64,000 nucleotides of DNA from 2-12-FULL-65-11 sp049679965 (GTDB taxonomy: Bacteria; Acidobacteriota; Vicinamibacteria; Vicinamibacterales; CAVVIG01), in the NCBI GenBank assembly GCA_049679965.1, contig JBAUGX010000118.1:9156-73155 (forward strand), given 5' to 3'. Under the pieces are notes generated by a model that was given only the letters and a program-made list of their open reading frames with translations, ran no database searches and had not been told where the DNA came from. A program made the translations under genes and the position numbers. Within the stretch, counting starts at the first letter, position 1, and each line of letters begins with the position of its first letter. Shown here in pieces: positions 1 to 9,447 of this stretch.

Positions 1-1
1 C

Positions 2-73
2 CTCGATGAGATCGAGCCGGAGCTGAAGGCGCGTATGAGCGCATTGACCCTGGCCGGAGGCGGCCGCGCATGA
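2..73 (+). CDS. 3' end of a truncated CDS, function unknown
   Basis: An open frame enters from the left edge and encodes the last 23 residues of a protein ending in LAGGGRA. Its stop codon overlaps the next start codon (ATGA), which suggests translational coupling and membership of the same polysaccharide operon. Too little is present to recognise a family. Confidence 0.5.
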   Translation, partial: LDEIEPELKARMSALTLAGGGRA

Positions 74-1416
74 TCATCGTTGACAATGCACTGAAGGCGC
101 GAGCGGCCGAGAACAAGCCGATCCGCGTCGGGCTGCTCGGGTCGGGATTCATGGCCCGGGGCCTCGCCAATCAGATCGCGAACAGCGTGCCGGGCATGCG
201 CCTCGCGGCCGTCTACAGCAGGCGTCTCGCTCCGGGCTTGGACTTGTACGACTACATTGGCCAGGGTGGGGCCGTGGAGGCCGGCACGCAGAGCGTGCTA
301 GACGAAGCGGCCGAACGGCGTAAGCCCGTGGTCACTGGCGACGCGTTTCTCCTTGCCAGGTCCCCGCACATCGACGTGCTGGTGGACACGACCGGGTCTG
401 TCGAATTTGGCGCGCAGGTCATCCTCGAGGCGTTCAAGCACGGCAAGGACGTCGTGCTGCTCAATGCCGAGATCGACGCGACGATCGGGCCTATCCTGCA
501 GGTCTACGCCGACAAACACGGCGTCATCCTGTCGGCGTGCGATGGTGACGAGCCGGGCATTCAAGTGAATCTGTACCGGTGGGTCCGCGGTCTCGGTCTC
601 ATCCCCCGCGTGGTGGCCAACATCAAGGGCCTCCAGGATCCCTACCGCAATCCGACGACCCAGAAGGGTTTCGCCGAGAAGTGGGGGCAGAACCCCGCGA
701 TGGTGACAAGCTTCGCCGACGGGTCGAAGATCAGCTTCGAAGAAGCCATCGTGGCCAACGCGACGGGCTTTGTCGTCAAGTCTCGCGGCATGTCGCGCGG
801 CCTGGAGTACAAGGGCGACGTGATGAAGATTGGCGCTTTATACGACATCGACGAGCTCCGCCAGCTCGGCGGCATCGTCGACTACGTCGTTGGCACACCG
901 TTGACGAAGGTGTATTGCCTTGCCGAGCACCCCGATCCGAAGCAGCAGCACTACCTCAGCTTGTACAAGATGGGCGAGGGGCCGCTGTATCCGTTCTTTA
1001 TTCCTTATCACCTCGTGCACTTCGAGGTGCCGAACGCGATTGCCCGCGTCGTGCTGTTCCGCGACTCTCTCGCCAAGCCCTTGGGCGGCCCCGTGGTCGA
1101 AGTGTGCGCCGTCGCCAAGCGCGACTTGAACGCAGGTGAAGTGCTCGACGACTATGGTCAGTACATGACCTATGGCGAAGCGGTGAACACGCCCGAGATG
1201 AGCGACGGCCGCTATCTGCCCGAAGGGTTGGTTGAGGGGTGCCTCTTGAAGCGAGCGGTCAAGAAGGACGCGGTAATCACCTACGCCGACGTCGAGTTAC
1301 CCAAGAATCGACTCGCCGATCGCCTTCGCGCCGAGCAGTATCGCCACTTCCGCGGCGAAGGGTGGCTCGAAGCCGTTCTGGCCGAGCAAGAGCACGCTGT
1401 AGGCACGAAGCGATGA
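70..1416 (+). CDS. SAF-domain NAD(P)-dependent oxidoreductase (homoserine dehydrogenase-like)
   Basis: A 448-residue protein with an N-terminal Rossmann motif (VGLLGSGFMARGL, about residues 20-32) and a C-terminal SAF-like segment (about 350-420, including KRDLNAGEVLDDYG). This arrangement is known from NAD(P)-dependent oxidoreductases found in O-antigen and capsule clusters, where they are thought to modify a sugar or sugar-derived side group; the substrate is unknown. The start overlaps the preceding stop, and the stop overlaps the ABC permease start (ATGA at 1413), so it sits inside an operon. The family is fairly secure, the reaction is not. Confidence 0.8.
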   Translation: MIIVDNALKARAAENKPIRVGLLGSGFMARGLANQIANSVPGMRLAAVYSRRLAPGLDLYDYIGQGGAVEAGTQSVLDEAAERRKPVVTGDAFLLARSPHIDVLVDTTGSVEFGAQVILEAFKHGKDVVLLNAEIDATIGPILQVYADKHGVILSACDGDEPGIQVNLYRWVRGLGLIPRVVANIKGLQDPYRNPTTQKGFAEKWGQNPAMVTSFADGSKISFEEAIVANATGFVVKSRGMSRGLEYKGDVMKIGALYDIDELRQLGGIVDYVVGTPLTKVYCLAEHPDPKQQHYLSLYKMGEGPLYPFFIPYHLVHFEVPNAIARVVLFRDSLAKPLGGPVVEVCAVAKRDLNAGEVLDDYGQYMTYGEAVNTPEMSDGRYLPEGLVEGCLLKRAVKKDAVITYADVELPKNRLADRLRAEQYRHFRGEGWLEAVLAEQEHAVGTKR

Positions 1417-2198
1417 CCGGTGCGTGGTCTGCTGAACTCTGGCACTACAGAGAGCTCTTCTGGTTCCTGGCGTGGCGGGACGTCAAGGTGCGCTACAAGC
1501 AGGCCGCGCTCGGGGCCGGCTGGGCCGTCCTCCAGCCACTCTTTGCCATGATCGTCTTCACGGTCGTCTTCGGTCGATTGACGGTGATGGCCGACTCCGA
1601 CGTGCCCTATCCCATCTTCATCTACTGCGCCCTGGTTCCGTGGACCTACTTTTCGGGAACACTGAGCCAGGCTGGGAACAGCCTCGTCACGAACTCCAAT
1701 CTCATCACGAAGGTGTACTTCCCGCGAGTCCTGCTGCCGGCATCGACGGCGTTCAGTGGCCTGCTCGATTTCCTGATCGGTTCAGCCTTTCTTGTCGTGC
1801 TGATGGGCTATTACAGGATTCACCCGACGTGGGCCCTGGTGTTCTATCCGATTCTGATGATCGGCATGTGGATGTTTACGCTCGGCGTGAGCATGTGGCT
1901 CGCGGCACTCAACGTGCGGTACCGCGACGTCAAGTACGCGATTCCTTTTCTGATTCAACTCGGGCTGTTCGTGACGCCCGTCATCTATCCCAAGACGCTC
2001 ATTCCGGTCCGCCTGCAGCCGGCCCTGGCCCTCAATCCGCTTGCGGGCCTGATTGAAGGGTTCAGGGCCTGCCTGTTCCCCGACCGTCCGATCGACTTCG
2101 CCCTGATCGCGACTTCGGCGGCTGTGGCCACCGGCGTCTTCGTCGCGAGCGCCATCTACTTTCGAAGAACAGAACGCGTGTTCGCGGACATCGTGTAG
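1413..2198 (+). CDS. ABC-2 type polysaccharide export permease (Wzm/TagG type)
   Basis: A 261-residue inner-membrane protein with about six hydrophobic segments, opening with WHYRELFWFLAWRDVKVRYK, a typical N-terminal signature of polysaccharide and polyol-phosphate ABC-2 permeases. The open frame extends upstream to 1239, but the ATG at 1413 is preferred: it forms an ATGA overlap with the upstream stop and gives the usual family length. Six bases separate it from the ATPase gene, so the two should form one exporter moving a lipid-linked glycan across the inner membrane. Confidence 0.88.
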   Translation: MTGAWSAELWHYRELFWFLAWRDVKVRYKQAALGAGWAVLQPLFAMIVFTVVFGRLTVMADSDVPYPIFIYCALVPWTYFSGTLSQAGNSLVTNSNLITKVYFPRVLLPASTAFSGLLDFLIGSAFLVVLMGYYRIHPTWALVFYPILMIGMWMFTLGVSMWLAALNVRYRDVKYAIPFLIQLGLFVTPVIYPKTLIPVRLQPALALNPLAGLIEGFRACLFPDRPIDFALIATSAAVATGVFVASAIYFRRTERVFADIV

Positions 2199-2204
2199 GC
2201 AGGC

Positions 2205-3524
<1,320 letters not shown>

Positions 3525-3528
3525 AGGA

Positions 3529-4440
3529 ATGCCCGATCGGGACGCCGTTGCCATCCTGTTTGTCTCTCACGTCTTCGATCGCACCATTCTCGATCGCCTC
3601 AAGAAGCTAAGCGAGGAATCAGCCGACCATGGGACTCTTTTCGTCCACGCGGACGTTCACGGCGAGAATCCGGGGGACGTGAATGGGATAGTCGAGCAGT
3701 TCGATTTTGAAGCCATCCAGCGAGAATATCCGAGAATTCTCGGGACGACACTCGTTCCAGGAAACTGTCACCTTCCTCTTCTGCAATTCTTTAAGCGCCA
3801 TCCGCAGTTCCAGTACTACTGGGTTATTGAGTACGACGTGGTGTTCACTGGAGACTGGAGAGAGTTGTTCGGCGCCTTCTCGAATCAGCCGGCAGACTTT
3901 CTTGCATGCCATCTGCGCCGCCAGGAAGAAGAGCCTTCATGGTATTGGTGGAAGAGCATCCAGGCACCGGATGGACGCGGATTGCCCACGACCTTCACCC
4001 GAGCATTCGGTCCGATTCAGCGACTGAGTCATCGCGCGCTTGAAGCGTTGGAGCGCAGGGCCAAAGAAGGCTGGGTCGGCCATTTCGAGTGTCTCGTGCC
4101 GACCGTTCTCGCGGACGAGGGTTACCTGCTCGCAGACTTTGGCGGCGACGGCAGCTATGTTCCCCTCGGATTCCGCAATCGGTTTTACCGCAGTTTCAGC
4201 TGGCCGGATGGACGCCTGATCCATTTGGGATCCATGCGTTTCCGCCCCCACGTTTCTTCCTTACGTTTTGCTAGACGAAACACGTTGTATCACCCGGTCA
4301 AACCTCGATTGGCCCACGCCACATCGGCACCCAAGCGGTTCTTCCTCGAGCTGAAGGAACGGCTGGCGTTTTTCATCCTGAATCTTGCCAGGCACCCCAT
4401 CAACTTCAGTCGCGCCCTGGCTCGGCTATATGGCTCGTAG
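3529..4440 (+). CDS. Putative glycosyltransferase-like protein of the polysaccharide locus
   Basis: A 303-residue soluble protein five bases after the ABC ATPase. It contains FQYYWVIEYDVVFTGDW (about residues 100-116), resembling the acidic metal-binding loop of GT-A-fold enzymes and of DUF3405-like proteins, and a later GHFECLVPT segment. No transmembrane segment is visible. Position in the export operon suggests a role in glycan assembly or modification. The gene overlaps the convergent glycosyltransferase by 15 bases at the 3' ends. The family assignment is by motif resemblance only. Confidence 0.5.
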   Translation: MPDRDAVAILFVSHVFDRTILDRLKKLSEESADHGTLFVHADVHGENPGDVNGIVEQFDFEAIQREYPRILGTTLVPGNCHLPLLQFFKRHPQFQYYWVIEYDVVFTGDWRELFGAFSNQPADFLACHLRRQEEEPSWYWWKSIQAPDGRGLPTTFTRAFGPIQRLSHRALEALERRAKEGWVGHFECLVPTVLADEGYLLADFGGDGSYVPLGFRNRFYRSFSWPDGRLIHLGSMRFRPHVSSLRFARRNTLYHPVKPRLAHATSAPKRFFLELKERLAFFILNLARHPINFSRALARLYGS

Positions 4441-5388
4441 GGTCGCAATCTCAGGGAAGCGCGCGTGCGGCTGCAATTGGTTTTCACGAATGAACCGTGC
4501 CGCACTCGCTTCACCGACGAACTCAGCCCACTGACACTTCATGGAGAACAGGCCGTCCCTGGCTCCTAGGAGCAGCATGTTCACATAGCGGATCGGGCCG
4601 ACACGGCGTACCGGAAGGCCCTGCAGTTGGTGCCTCAGGATACTGTGGGAAAACGCATGGTCGCGAGCGAGCCGCAGCAGGTAAGCGGTGTTCAATCGAG
4701 ACGCGGGAATCAAGTGCCTGAGGCGCAGTTGCGGGAAAATGCCGAAGCCGTAGCCCAGCGACGTCGCGACCCACGAAAAGACATCGTCCTCGCCGCAGAA
4801 GAGCTCCTTGCCTTTTCGACCCAGCACTGCGGTGACATCGAGACCTTTCACAAAGTCGATGTACAGCTCGGCCACCTGACGGCGGACGCAGAGCCCCGCG
4901 CCCCACGGGAGCGCCTCGAAATCTCTTGCGTTATTGCTCCAGAGGGTCCTCGAGACCGTCCGCAAGGCGAGCAGCTTCAGGTGCGAGCGAATCTCGGTCG
5001 GCGGCTCCACCTCGAACTCCGGATCCAGATTGCCGGCGCCAACAACGCCTAAATAGGGGTACCGACCGCAAATGGCCGACGCACTTTCCAGGAAATCAGG
5101 CATGAGCACGTTGTCGTCGTCGACGAACACCAGCAGTTCGCCGCACGACTCCGCGATGCCGCGAAGCCGAGCCGGCGTCAGCCCGACGCGGTCCTCGCGG
5201 ACATGCCTGGCGTGCGCATGCCACGTCACGTCGTACGTGTCCGCGAGCCTTTCGTCGCTGGCATTGTCGACGATCACCAGTTCCCACCTGTCCCTGGGGG
5301 CTGTTTGGTCGCTGAGCGCTGCCAGGACGCGGTGCAGATAGTCGCGCCGAGGATTGTGTGTGCAGAGGATGACGGAGATGTCCACCAT
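4426..5388 (-). CDS. Family 2 glycosyltransferase
   Basis: A 320-residue GT2 (GT-A fold) protein. It begins with ISVILCTHNPRRDYL, the nucleotide-sugar binding strand, followed by LVIVDNAS and the metal-binding acidic run VFVDDDNVLMPDF. A sugar transferase acting on the cytoplasmic side is likely; donor and acceptor cannot be read. It lies 27 bases after the next GT2 gene on the same strand, so the two are probably cotranscribed, convergent with the ABC exporter operon. Confidence 0.85.
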   Translation of the reverse strand: MVDISVILCTHNPRRDYLHRVLAALSDQTAPRDRWELVIVDNASDERLADTYDVTWHAHARHVREDRVGLTPARLRGIAESCGELLVFVDDDNVLMPDFLESASAICGRYPYLGVVGAGNLDPEFEVEPPTEIRSHLKLLALRTVSRTLWSNNARDFEALPWGAGLCVRRQVAELYIDFVKGLDVTAVLGRKGKELFCGEDDVFSWVATSLGYGFGIFPQLRLRHLIPASRLNTAYLLRLARDHAFSHSILRHQLQGLPVRRVGPIRYVNMLLLGARDGLFSMKCQWAEFVGEASAARFIRENQLQPHARFPEIATLRAI

Positions 5389-5415
5389 GAGGCCCTACGC
5401 TGCGTCGTCCTGCGG

Positions 5416-6474
5416 CTATTCGACCACGAGGAGCTGTTCCACCACGGTTGGCTGTTGCGCCGCCGCTGGAAGCGTGCGCTCAGAGCGCGTGCGGGCAGGA
5501 AAGGGCCTCTGGCTCGCTGACATCGGCACCAAGGTGGGCCGGACGGTCTCCTCGTATCCCCGTCGCGTGCGATGACGAAGGAACCAGAGTACGAGAGACG
5601 GGTCGCACACGGCGGCCTGTGCGAAGAACGCGGCTGCACCCGCATACTGGCCTACCTGCATCAGGCTTCGAGCGAGTCCCCAGTAGGACCCGGCGACGTT
5701 GTAGCGGGCCAGCCTGCGAAACTCTGGCGGCAGCGTCGCTTCGTTCCGAAGGACATCCGTCCACAGCATGAGCGACTCGGCTGTGTGTTTGAGCGAGCCC
5801 ATGGGTGTCGCCCTCGTCAGCCGCACCGGCGCGGCATCCGATGTCTGGATGGATCCAACGCCAGTCACCGCGCACCCGACACCGCCGATGCCAAGGCGGC
5901 AGAAGAGGTGGGCATCTTCAAGGAGCAGCCGGAACCGGACGTCAAACCCGCCGATCCGTTCGAGCGCCTGTCTGCTGATGACTGAGCTCTGAAGCATCGT
6001 GGGCTGCCGCTTCATCAGCGCCCACGCGCTGGCGTCGCGCACGAGATGGTGCGGCGCACCCGGCCGGAATCCAATGCTTTTCCAGAGCGTGCCGCCGCCC
6101 TCAGCGTCCGGCAGCTGCATGTCCGAGAAATAGAAGGCCGCTTCGCCAGCCGTCTCGGAGATGGCAGCCGTCATCCGCTGGAGATGCCAGCCGTTCCAGT
6201 GGTCATCCGAATCGAGAAAGGCCACCCACGGGCTGCGCGCCAGGTGGATGCCGAGATTCCGCGCCGCAGAAACCCCGGCGTTCTCCTGAAAGACGTACTC
6301 GATGCGCCCAGCGTACGTCCTGCAGATCTGCGCGGTATTGTCGGACGAGCCGTCGTCAACGACGATGACCTGGCTCGGCGGAGCCGTTTGATTCAGGACA
6401 CTCTCGATCGCTCGACCGAGCAGCCGTGCTCGGTTGAATGTCGGGATAACCGCTGTAATCGCACAGTCAATCAT
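5416..6474 (-). CDS. Family 2 glycosyltransferase
   Basis: A 352-residue GT2 protein with AVIPTFNRARLLGRAIESVL at the N-terminus, VIVVDDGSSDNT, and the acidic motif VAFLDSDDHW. The frame is open 69 bases further upstream, but ATG at 6474 places the first beta-strand directly at the N-terminus as in the family, with a GGAG-like site about 12 bases upstream. A C-terminal helical tail of about 100 residues follows the catalytic domain. It probably adds a sugar to the exported glycan. Confidence 0.85.
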   Translation of the reverse strand: MIDCAITAVIPTFNRARLLGRAIESVLNQTAPPSQVIVVDDGSSDNTAQICRTYAGRIEYVFQENAGVSAARNLGIHLARSPWVAFLDSDDHWNGWHLQRMTAAISETAGEAAFYFSDMQLPDAEGGGTLWKSIGFRPGAPHHLVRDASAWALMKRQPTMLQSSVISRQALERIGGFDVRFRLLLEDAHLFCRLGIGGVGCAVTGVGSIQTSDAAPVRLTRATPMGSLKHTAESLMLWTDVLRNEATLPPEFRRLARYNVAGSYWGLARSLMQVGQYAGAAAFFAQAAVCDPSLVLWFLRHRTRRGYEETVRPTLVPMSASQRPFPARTRSERTLPAAAQQPTVVEQLLVVE

Positions 6475-6629
6475 TAACCAGGTTCTCCACTGGGGCGCGG
6501 CCAGGGAGACAAGCGTACATTCCGAGCGATCCGAACGGCACATCCGCTCCGTACGAATTCGTGCAAACTGCGCAGATCTGTGAAGGGCTGTCTGAGGACT
6601 CGACTTCAGGCCGAGTAGTGCTGACTCGA

Positions 6630-7277
6630 TTACTCGGCGCGCTGTCGCTTCGGATGACGACGCTTGTAGCCCAAAGCTGCGCCTGCGCCGAGCGTGAGCA
6701 GAAAAAGAGTCGCGGGTTCGGGAGTCGCGATCTGATCCTGGCCGTGCCCTGTCGATGAGATGTTGTCAACGTCGAGGTAGGTCGCCACCGAGGTCTGGTT
6801 GCCCATCTGATTCAAGTACGACGCGGCCAGATTCATGACCGTGCTGTTGGTGACGCTCACAAAGGACTGGCCATAGAGCGCCTGCCAGATCGCGAGTTGC
6901 AGCGCCGCCGCCTTGGTGTTGTCAGCGGAAGCTTCGGCTCTGAAGTTATTGAAGAGCCATGCGGCTTGGCCACCGGCGCCATCCAGCACGCCCGCTGAAT
7001 TCGTCGAGTTCAGCGCGGTGGTTGTCCTGACGGTTACCGTTTCGGTCCACAACGCCGGGTCAAAAAGATCGACGCAGTAGGTGACGATTGCCCCAAACGA
7101 ACTCTCATTCCACTTGATCTCGCCGACCCAGACGTTCTCAGTGGTCGATCCGAACGTCACGTTGAGTCCGAGTCCCTTGCCCAGGCCGTTGAACGTCAGC
7201 GTGTCCGCAGCCGCAGCCGCAGGGCCCAACAGCGTCATCGCCATCAACAGCCCTGCGAACGCGAGTCTCTTCGTCAT
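6630..7277 (-). CDS. PEP-CTERM sorted exoprotein with a possible Cys-Gln thioester domain
   Basis: A 215-residue secreted protein. It has a signal peptide (residues 1-24, ending AAAAADT) and a C-terminal PEP-CTERM signal: TPEPATLF, a hydrophobic stretch and a basic tail YKRRHPKRQ. Such signals are processed by exosortase in EPS-producing bacteria. The middle carries TYCVDLFD (Cys68) and LQLAIWQ (Gln127), matching in order and spacing the Cys and Gln that form the internal thioester of TED surface domains. ATG at 7277 is chosen because GGAG lies 6 bases upstream and the signal peptide starts there. A sigma-54 promoter precedes it. No exosortase gene is in the window. Confidence 0.8.
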   Translation of the reverse strand: MTKRLAFAGLLMAMTLLGPAAAAADTLTFNGLGKGLGLNVTFGSTTENVWVGEIKWNESSFGAIVTYCVDLFDPALWTETVTVRTTTALNSTNSAGVLDGAGGQAAWLFNNFRAEASADNTKAAALQLAIWQALYGQSFVSVTNSTVMNLAASYLNQMGNQTSVATYLDVDNISSTGHGQDQIATPEPATLFLLTLGAGAALGYKRRHPKRQRAE

Positions 7278-7331
7278 CACCGCTCCGCAATCTGCAGCAC
7301 GCTGAACATGAGGTGTCATACGGGCATACCA

Positions 7332-7347
7332 AGCAATAGAACTGCCC
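7332..7347 (-). promoter_or_regulatory. Candidate sigma-54 promoter of the PEP-CTERM gene
   Basis: Read on the minus strand the site is GGGCAG-TTCTA-TTGCT, with the GG and GC pairs 10 bases apart as in TGGCAC-N5-TTGCW. Transcription would start near 7320, leaving a leader of about 43 bases with the GGAG ribosome site. A sigma-54 activator gene lies divergently next door at 7561. Promoters of this class are known upstream of PEP-CTERM genes in other phyla. Confidence 0.6.
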
Positions 7348-7560
7348 TAGCTCGACTCGAACGGATGAGTGGCCTAAGTGGCTAAAGACAAGAGACTTAC
7401 AGCAGTTTGGCGGTTCCGGCATTCCTCCAAGAGTCATCCTGTGGAGAGGCTTAAGATCGCCGTATTTGCTAGAACTGCACACAATTACTCTCTAGTACTA
7501 CGTTATTGGGCCTATTGCGTACTGTTTGGTGCTCTATGGTCACTTTGTGCTTGACGTCCG

Positions 7561-8727
7561 ATGCCGAAGGGGATGAAAATACCCTCTCGTTCAGCTGACA
7601 CAAGCATGGACTCTCCACTGCAACTCGTCGGATCAAGTGCTGCTATTCGCGACGTCGAACAAGAGATCGTCTGTGCCTCACGCTCGGACGCCAAAGTCCT
7701 GATCACTGGAGAGAGCGGCGTCGGCAAGGAAATCGTCGCCCAGCTCATTCATCAGCGCAGCCGGCGCTCGCCCAGTCCGCTCGTGACGATGAACTGCGCC
7801 GGCGTGCCCGACTCGCTGCTCGAGTCAGAACTCTTCGGGCACGTGCGCGGCAGCTTCACCGACGCGTATCGCGACAAGAAAGGCTTACTCGATCAATCGA
7901 ACGGCGGCACCGTCTTCATGGACGAAGTGGGCGAGATGAGCCTGCGCATGCAGGCCCTGCTGCTCCGGTTTCTCGAGAACGGCGAGATTCAGCGTGTGGG
8001 ATCGACGCGGATCAACTCGGTGGTCGATGTTCGGGTGATCGCGGCAACCAATCGCAACCTTGTGGCGGGGATTGCCGACAAGACGTTCCGCGAGGACCTG
8101 TATTACCGGCTCAACGTCATTCACGTGTTCATCCCGCCGCTGCGCGCGCGGCCGGAGGATATCGGGACCCTCCTCACCCACTTCTTCCGCGTCTACAGTG
8201 GCAAGCACCGGACGGCGCCGCCGGTCATCTCCGAAGAAGCCATGGAACGGCTGACGGTCTACCGTTGGCCGGGCAACGTCCGCGAGCTCAAGAATCTGGC
8301 GGAGCGCCTCGTCGTTCGCGCGCAGGCCGGCGTGATCACGCCGGGAGACCTGCCGCGAGAAATCTCGGGGGCGCTGGCCGCACCGTCGCCCGCGCAGACC
8401 GCCGCGCTGAAACCACGGGCTGATGTGTTGTTCGAGCGCATGAGCGTCGGGGGCGAGTCGTTCTGGTCGGTGGTGTACGAGCCGTTCATGTCCAGGGACC
8501 TGACGCGCGACGACCTGCGCACGATCGTCAGCCGAGGCCTCGAGCGGACCGGCGGCAGCTACAAGGCCCTGGTGCGGAGCTTCAATCTCGAGGCCGAGGA
8601 CTACAAGCGGTTCCTCAATTTCCTCCGCAAGTACGAATGCCACATGCCGTTCCAGCGCTTTCGCTCGATGCGCGTACGCTTGACCGACGATGAGCCGGTC
8701 GAAGAGCGGATGGCTGCAAAAGGCTAA
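7561..8727 (+). CDS. Sigma-54 activator lacking a receiver domain, variant GAFTGA loop
   Basis: A 388-residue AAA+ enhancer-binding protein: Walker A GESGVGKE (50-57), GGTVFMDEVGEM (Walker B), arginine-finger region FREDLYYRLNV and WPGNVREL. The sigma-54-contacting loop reads GSFTDA (97-102) instead of GAFTGA. The C-terminus (RTGGSYKALVRSFNLEAEDY) resembles a diverged Fis-type helix-turn-helix. There is no N-terminal sensor, so activity must be set by expression or a partner. An alternative ATG is at 7606. It is divergent from the PEP-CTERM gene with its sigma-54 promoter and may control it. Confidence 0.85.
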   Translation: MPKGMKIPSRSADTSMDSPLQLVGSSAAIRDVEQEIVCASRSDAKVLITGESGVGKEIVAQLIHQRSRRSPSPLVTMNCAGVPDSLLESELFGHVRGSFTDAYRDKKGLLDQSNGGTVFMDEVGEMSLRMQALLLRFLENGEIQRVGSTRINSVVDVRVIAATNRNLVAGIADKTFREDLYYRLNVIHVFIPPLRARPEDIGTLLTHFFRVYSGKHRTAPPVISEEAMERLTVYRWPGNVRELKNLAERLVVRAQAGVITPGDLPREISGALAAPSPAQTAALKPRADVLFERMSVGGESFWSVVYEPFMSRDLTRDDLRTIVSRGLERTGGSYKALVRSFNLEAEDYKRFLNFLRKYECHMPFQRFRSMRVRLTDDEPVEERMAAKG

Positions 8728-9146
8728 AACGCGGGCTGGGTCTTCCAGCGGCGTAGGGTCCGTTCGATTCGACCTTCGAGAACCATACGAATCCGTGCGA
8801 GAAGACGATCTGGATCGATCGGCGTCCTGATGTAATGGGCACCGAGTCGCTCAGCTTCCATTTCGCTCCCGCTGTCTGCAGGCCCCGCGAGCACGATGGC
8901 TTTCGCAGTGGGGTGGAGGGCCTGATTGTGGATGACGAGGTGCAGCCCGTTGTAGGGGAGTAGCCTGAGCGTCGTAATCATCAGGTCGTATCGGCGGGCC
9001 TTGAGCTGCCGCCGCGCGGTCTCAAATGTCCCGGCGCCGGTGGCCGCATAGCCTTCGCTCCGCAACATGCTCACCACCGAGGCAAGCTCTCGGTCGTCGC
9101 AGTCGACAACCAGAATATCGGCGGCCGGAATCTCTGACATATCCAT
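8724..9146 (-). CDS. Stand-alone pseudo-receiver protein
   Basis: A 140-residue single CheY-like domain. The N-terminal acidic cluster is present (VVDCDD), but the phosphoacceptor position is Thr59 (DLMITTLRLLPYNGLHL) and the conserved Lys is replaced (RTPID). It is therefore unlikely to be phosphorylated in the classical way and may act as a protein-interaction module. It shares the PYNGLHL signature with the receiver-like domain of the next gene upstream. Its 3' end overlaps the sigma-54 activator gene by four bases, tail to tail. Confidence 0.7.
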   Translation of the reverse strand: MDMSEIPAADILVVDCDDRELASVVSMLRSEGYAATGAGTFETARRQLKARRYDLMITTLRLLPYNGLHLVIHNQALHPTAKAIVLAGPADSGSEMEAERLGAHYIRTPIDPDRLLARIRMVLEGRIERTLRRWKTQPAF

Positions 9147-9447
9147 AGCAATCGCTGACCAATCCGCGTTGAGCGGGTGGGACGGGTTCGAAGAAGGGCT
9201 CAGTCAGCCGACGCAGACATGGGCTGCGGCGCTCATGACCGCATCCTCGAACTCGCCCGAAACCCGCTCTCGCGGCATTTCAGGGGCAACGCCGATGCCA
9301 TCCCCGGGCGACTGGGGATTCGCTGATTACAAGCCTGTTTTGCCGCTTTCCTTCGAGGAACCTGTCGGATGATCCCCTGATGCGGGGATAAAAGGCACCA
9401 GTAAGCCAGAATTCCTTAGTCCTGGAGCCAGGCCGGAGGATTGGGGA
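9147..9447. other. Intergenic stretch between two minus-strand genes
   Basis: About 300 bases with no convincing gene. A perfect inverted repeat ATCCCC-tgatgc-GGGGAT lies at 9372-9389. It is followed by AAAA rather than T on the plus strand and by no T-run on the minus strand, so it is not a clear intrinsic terminator. A GGTTCGAA string near 9186 is not part of a tRNA fold. I see no sigma-54 or strong -10/-35 promoter. Confidence 0.4.

Noticed and set aside
7533..7552. Sigma-54 promoter for the activator gene at 7561
   Set aside because: The best candidate (TGGTCACTTTGTGC) has nine instead of ten bases between GG and GC.
9180..9200. tRNA T-loop-like GGTTCGAA
   Set aside because: No acceptor stem, anticodon arm or CCA context can be formed around it.
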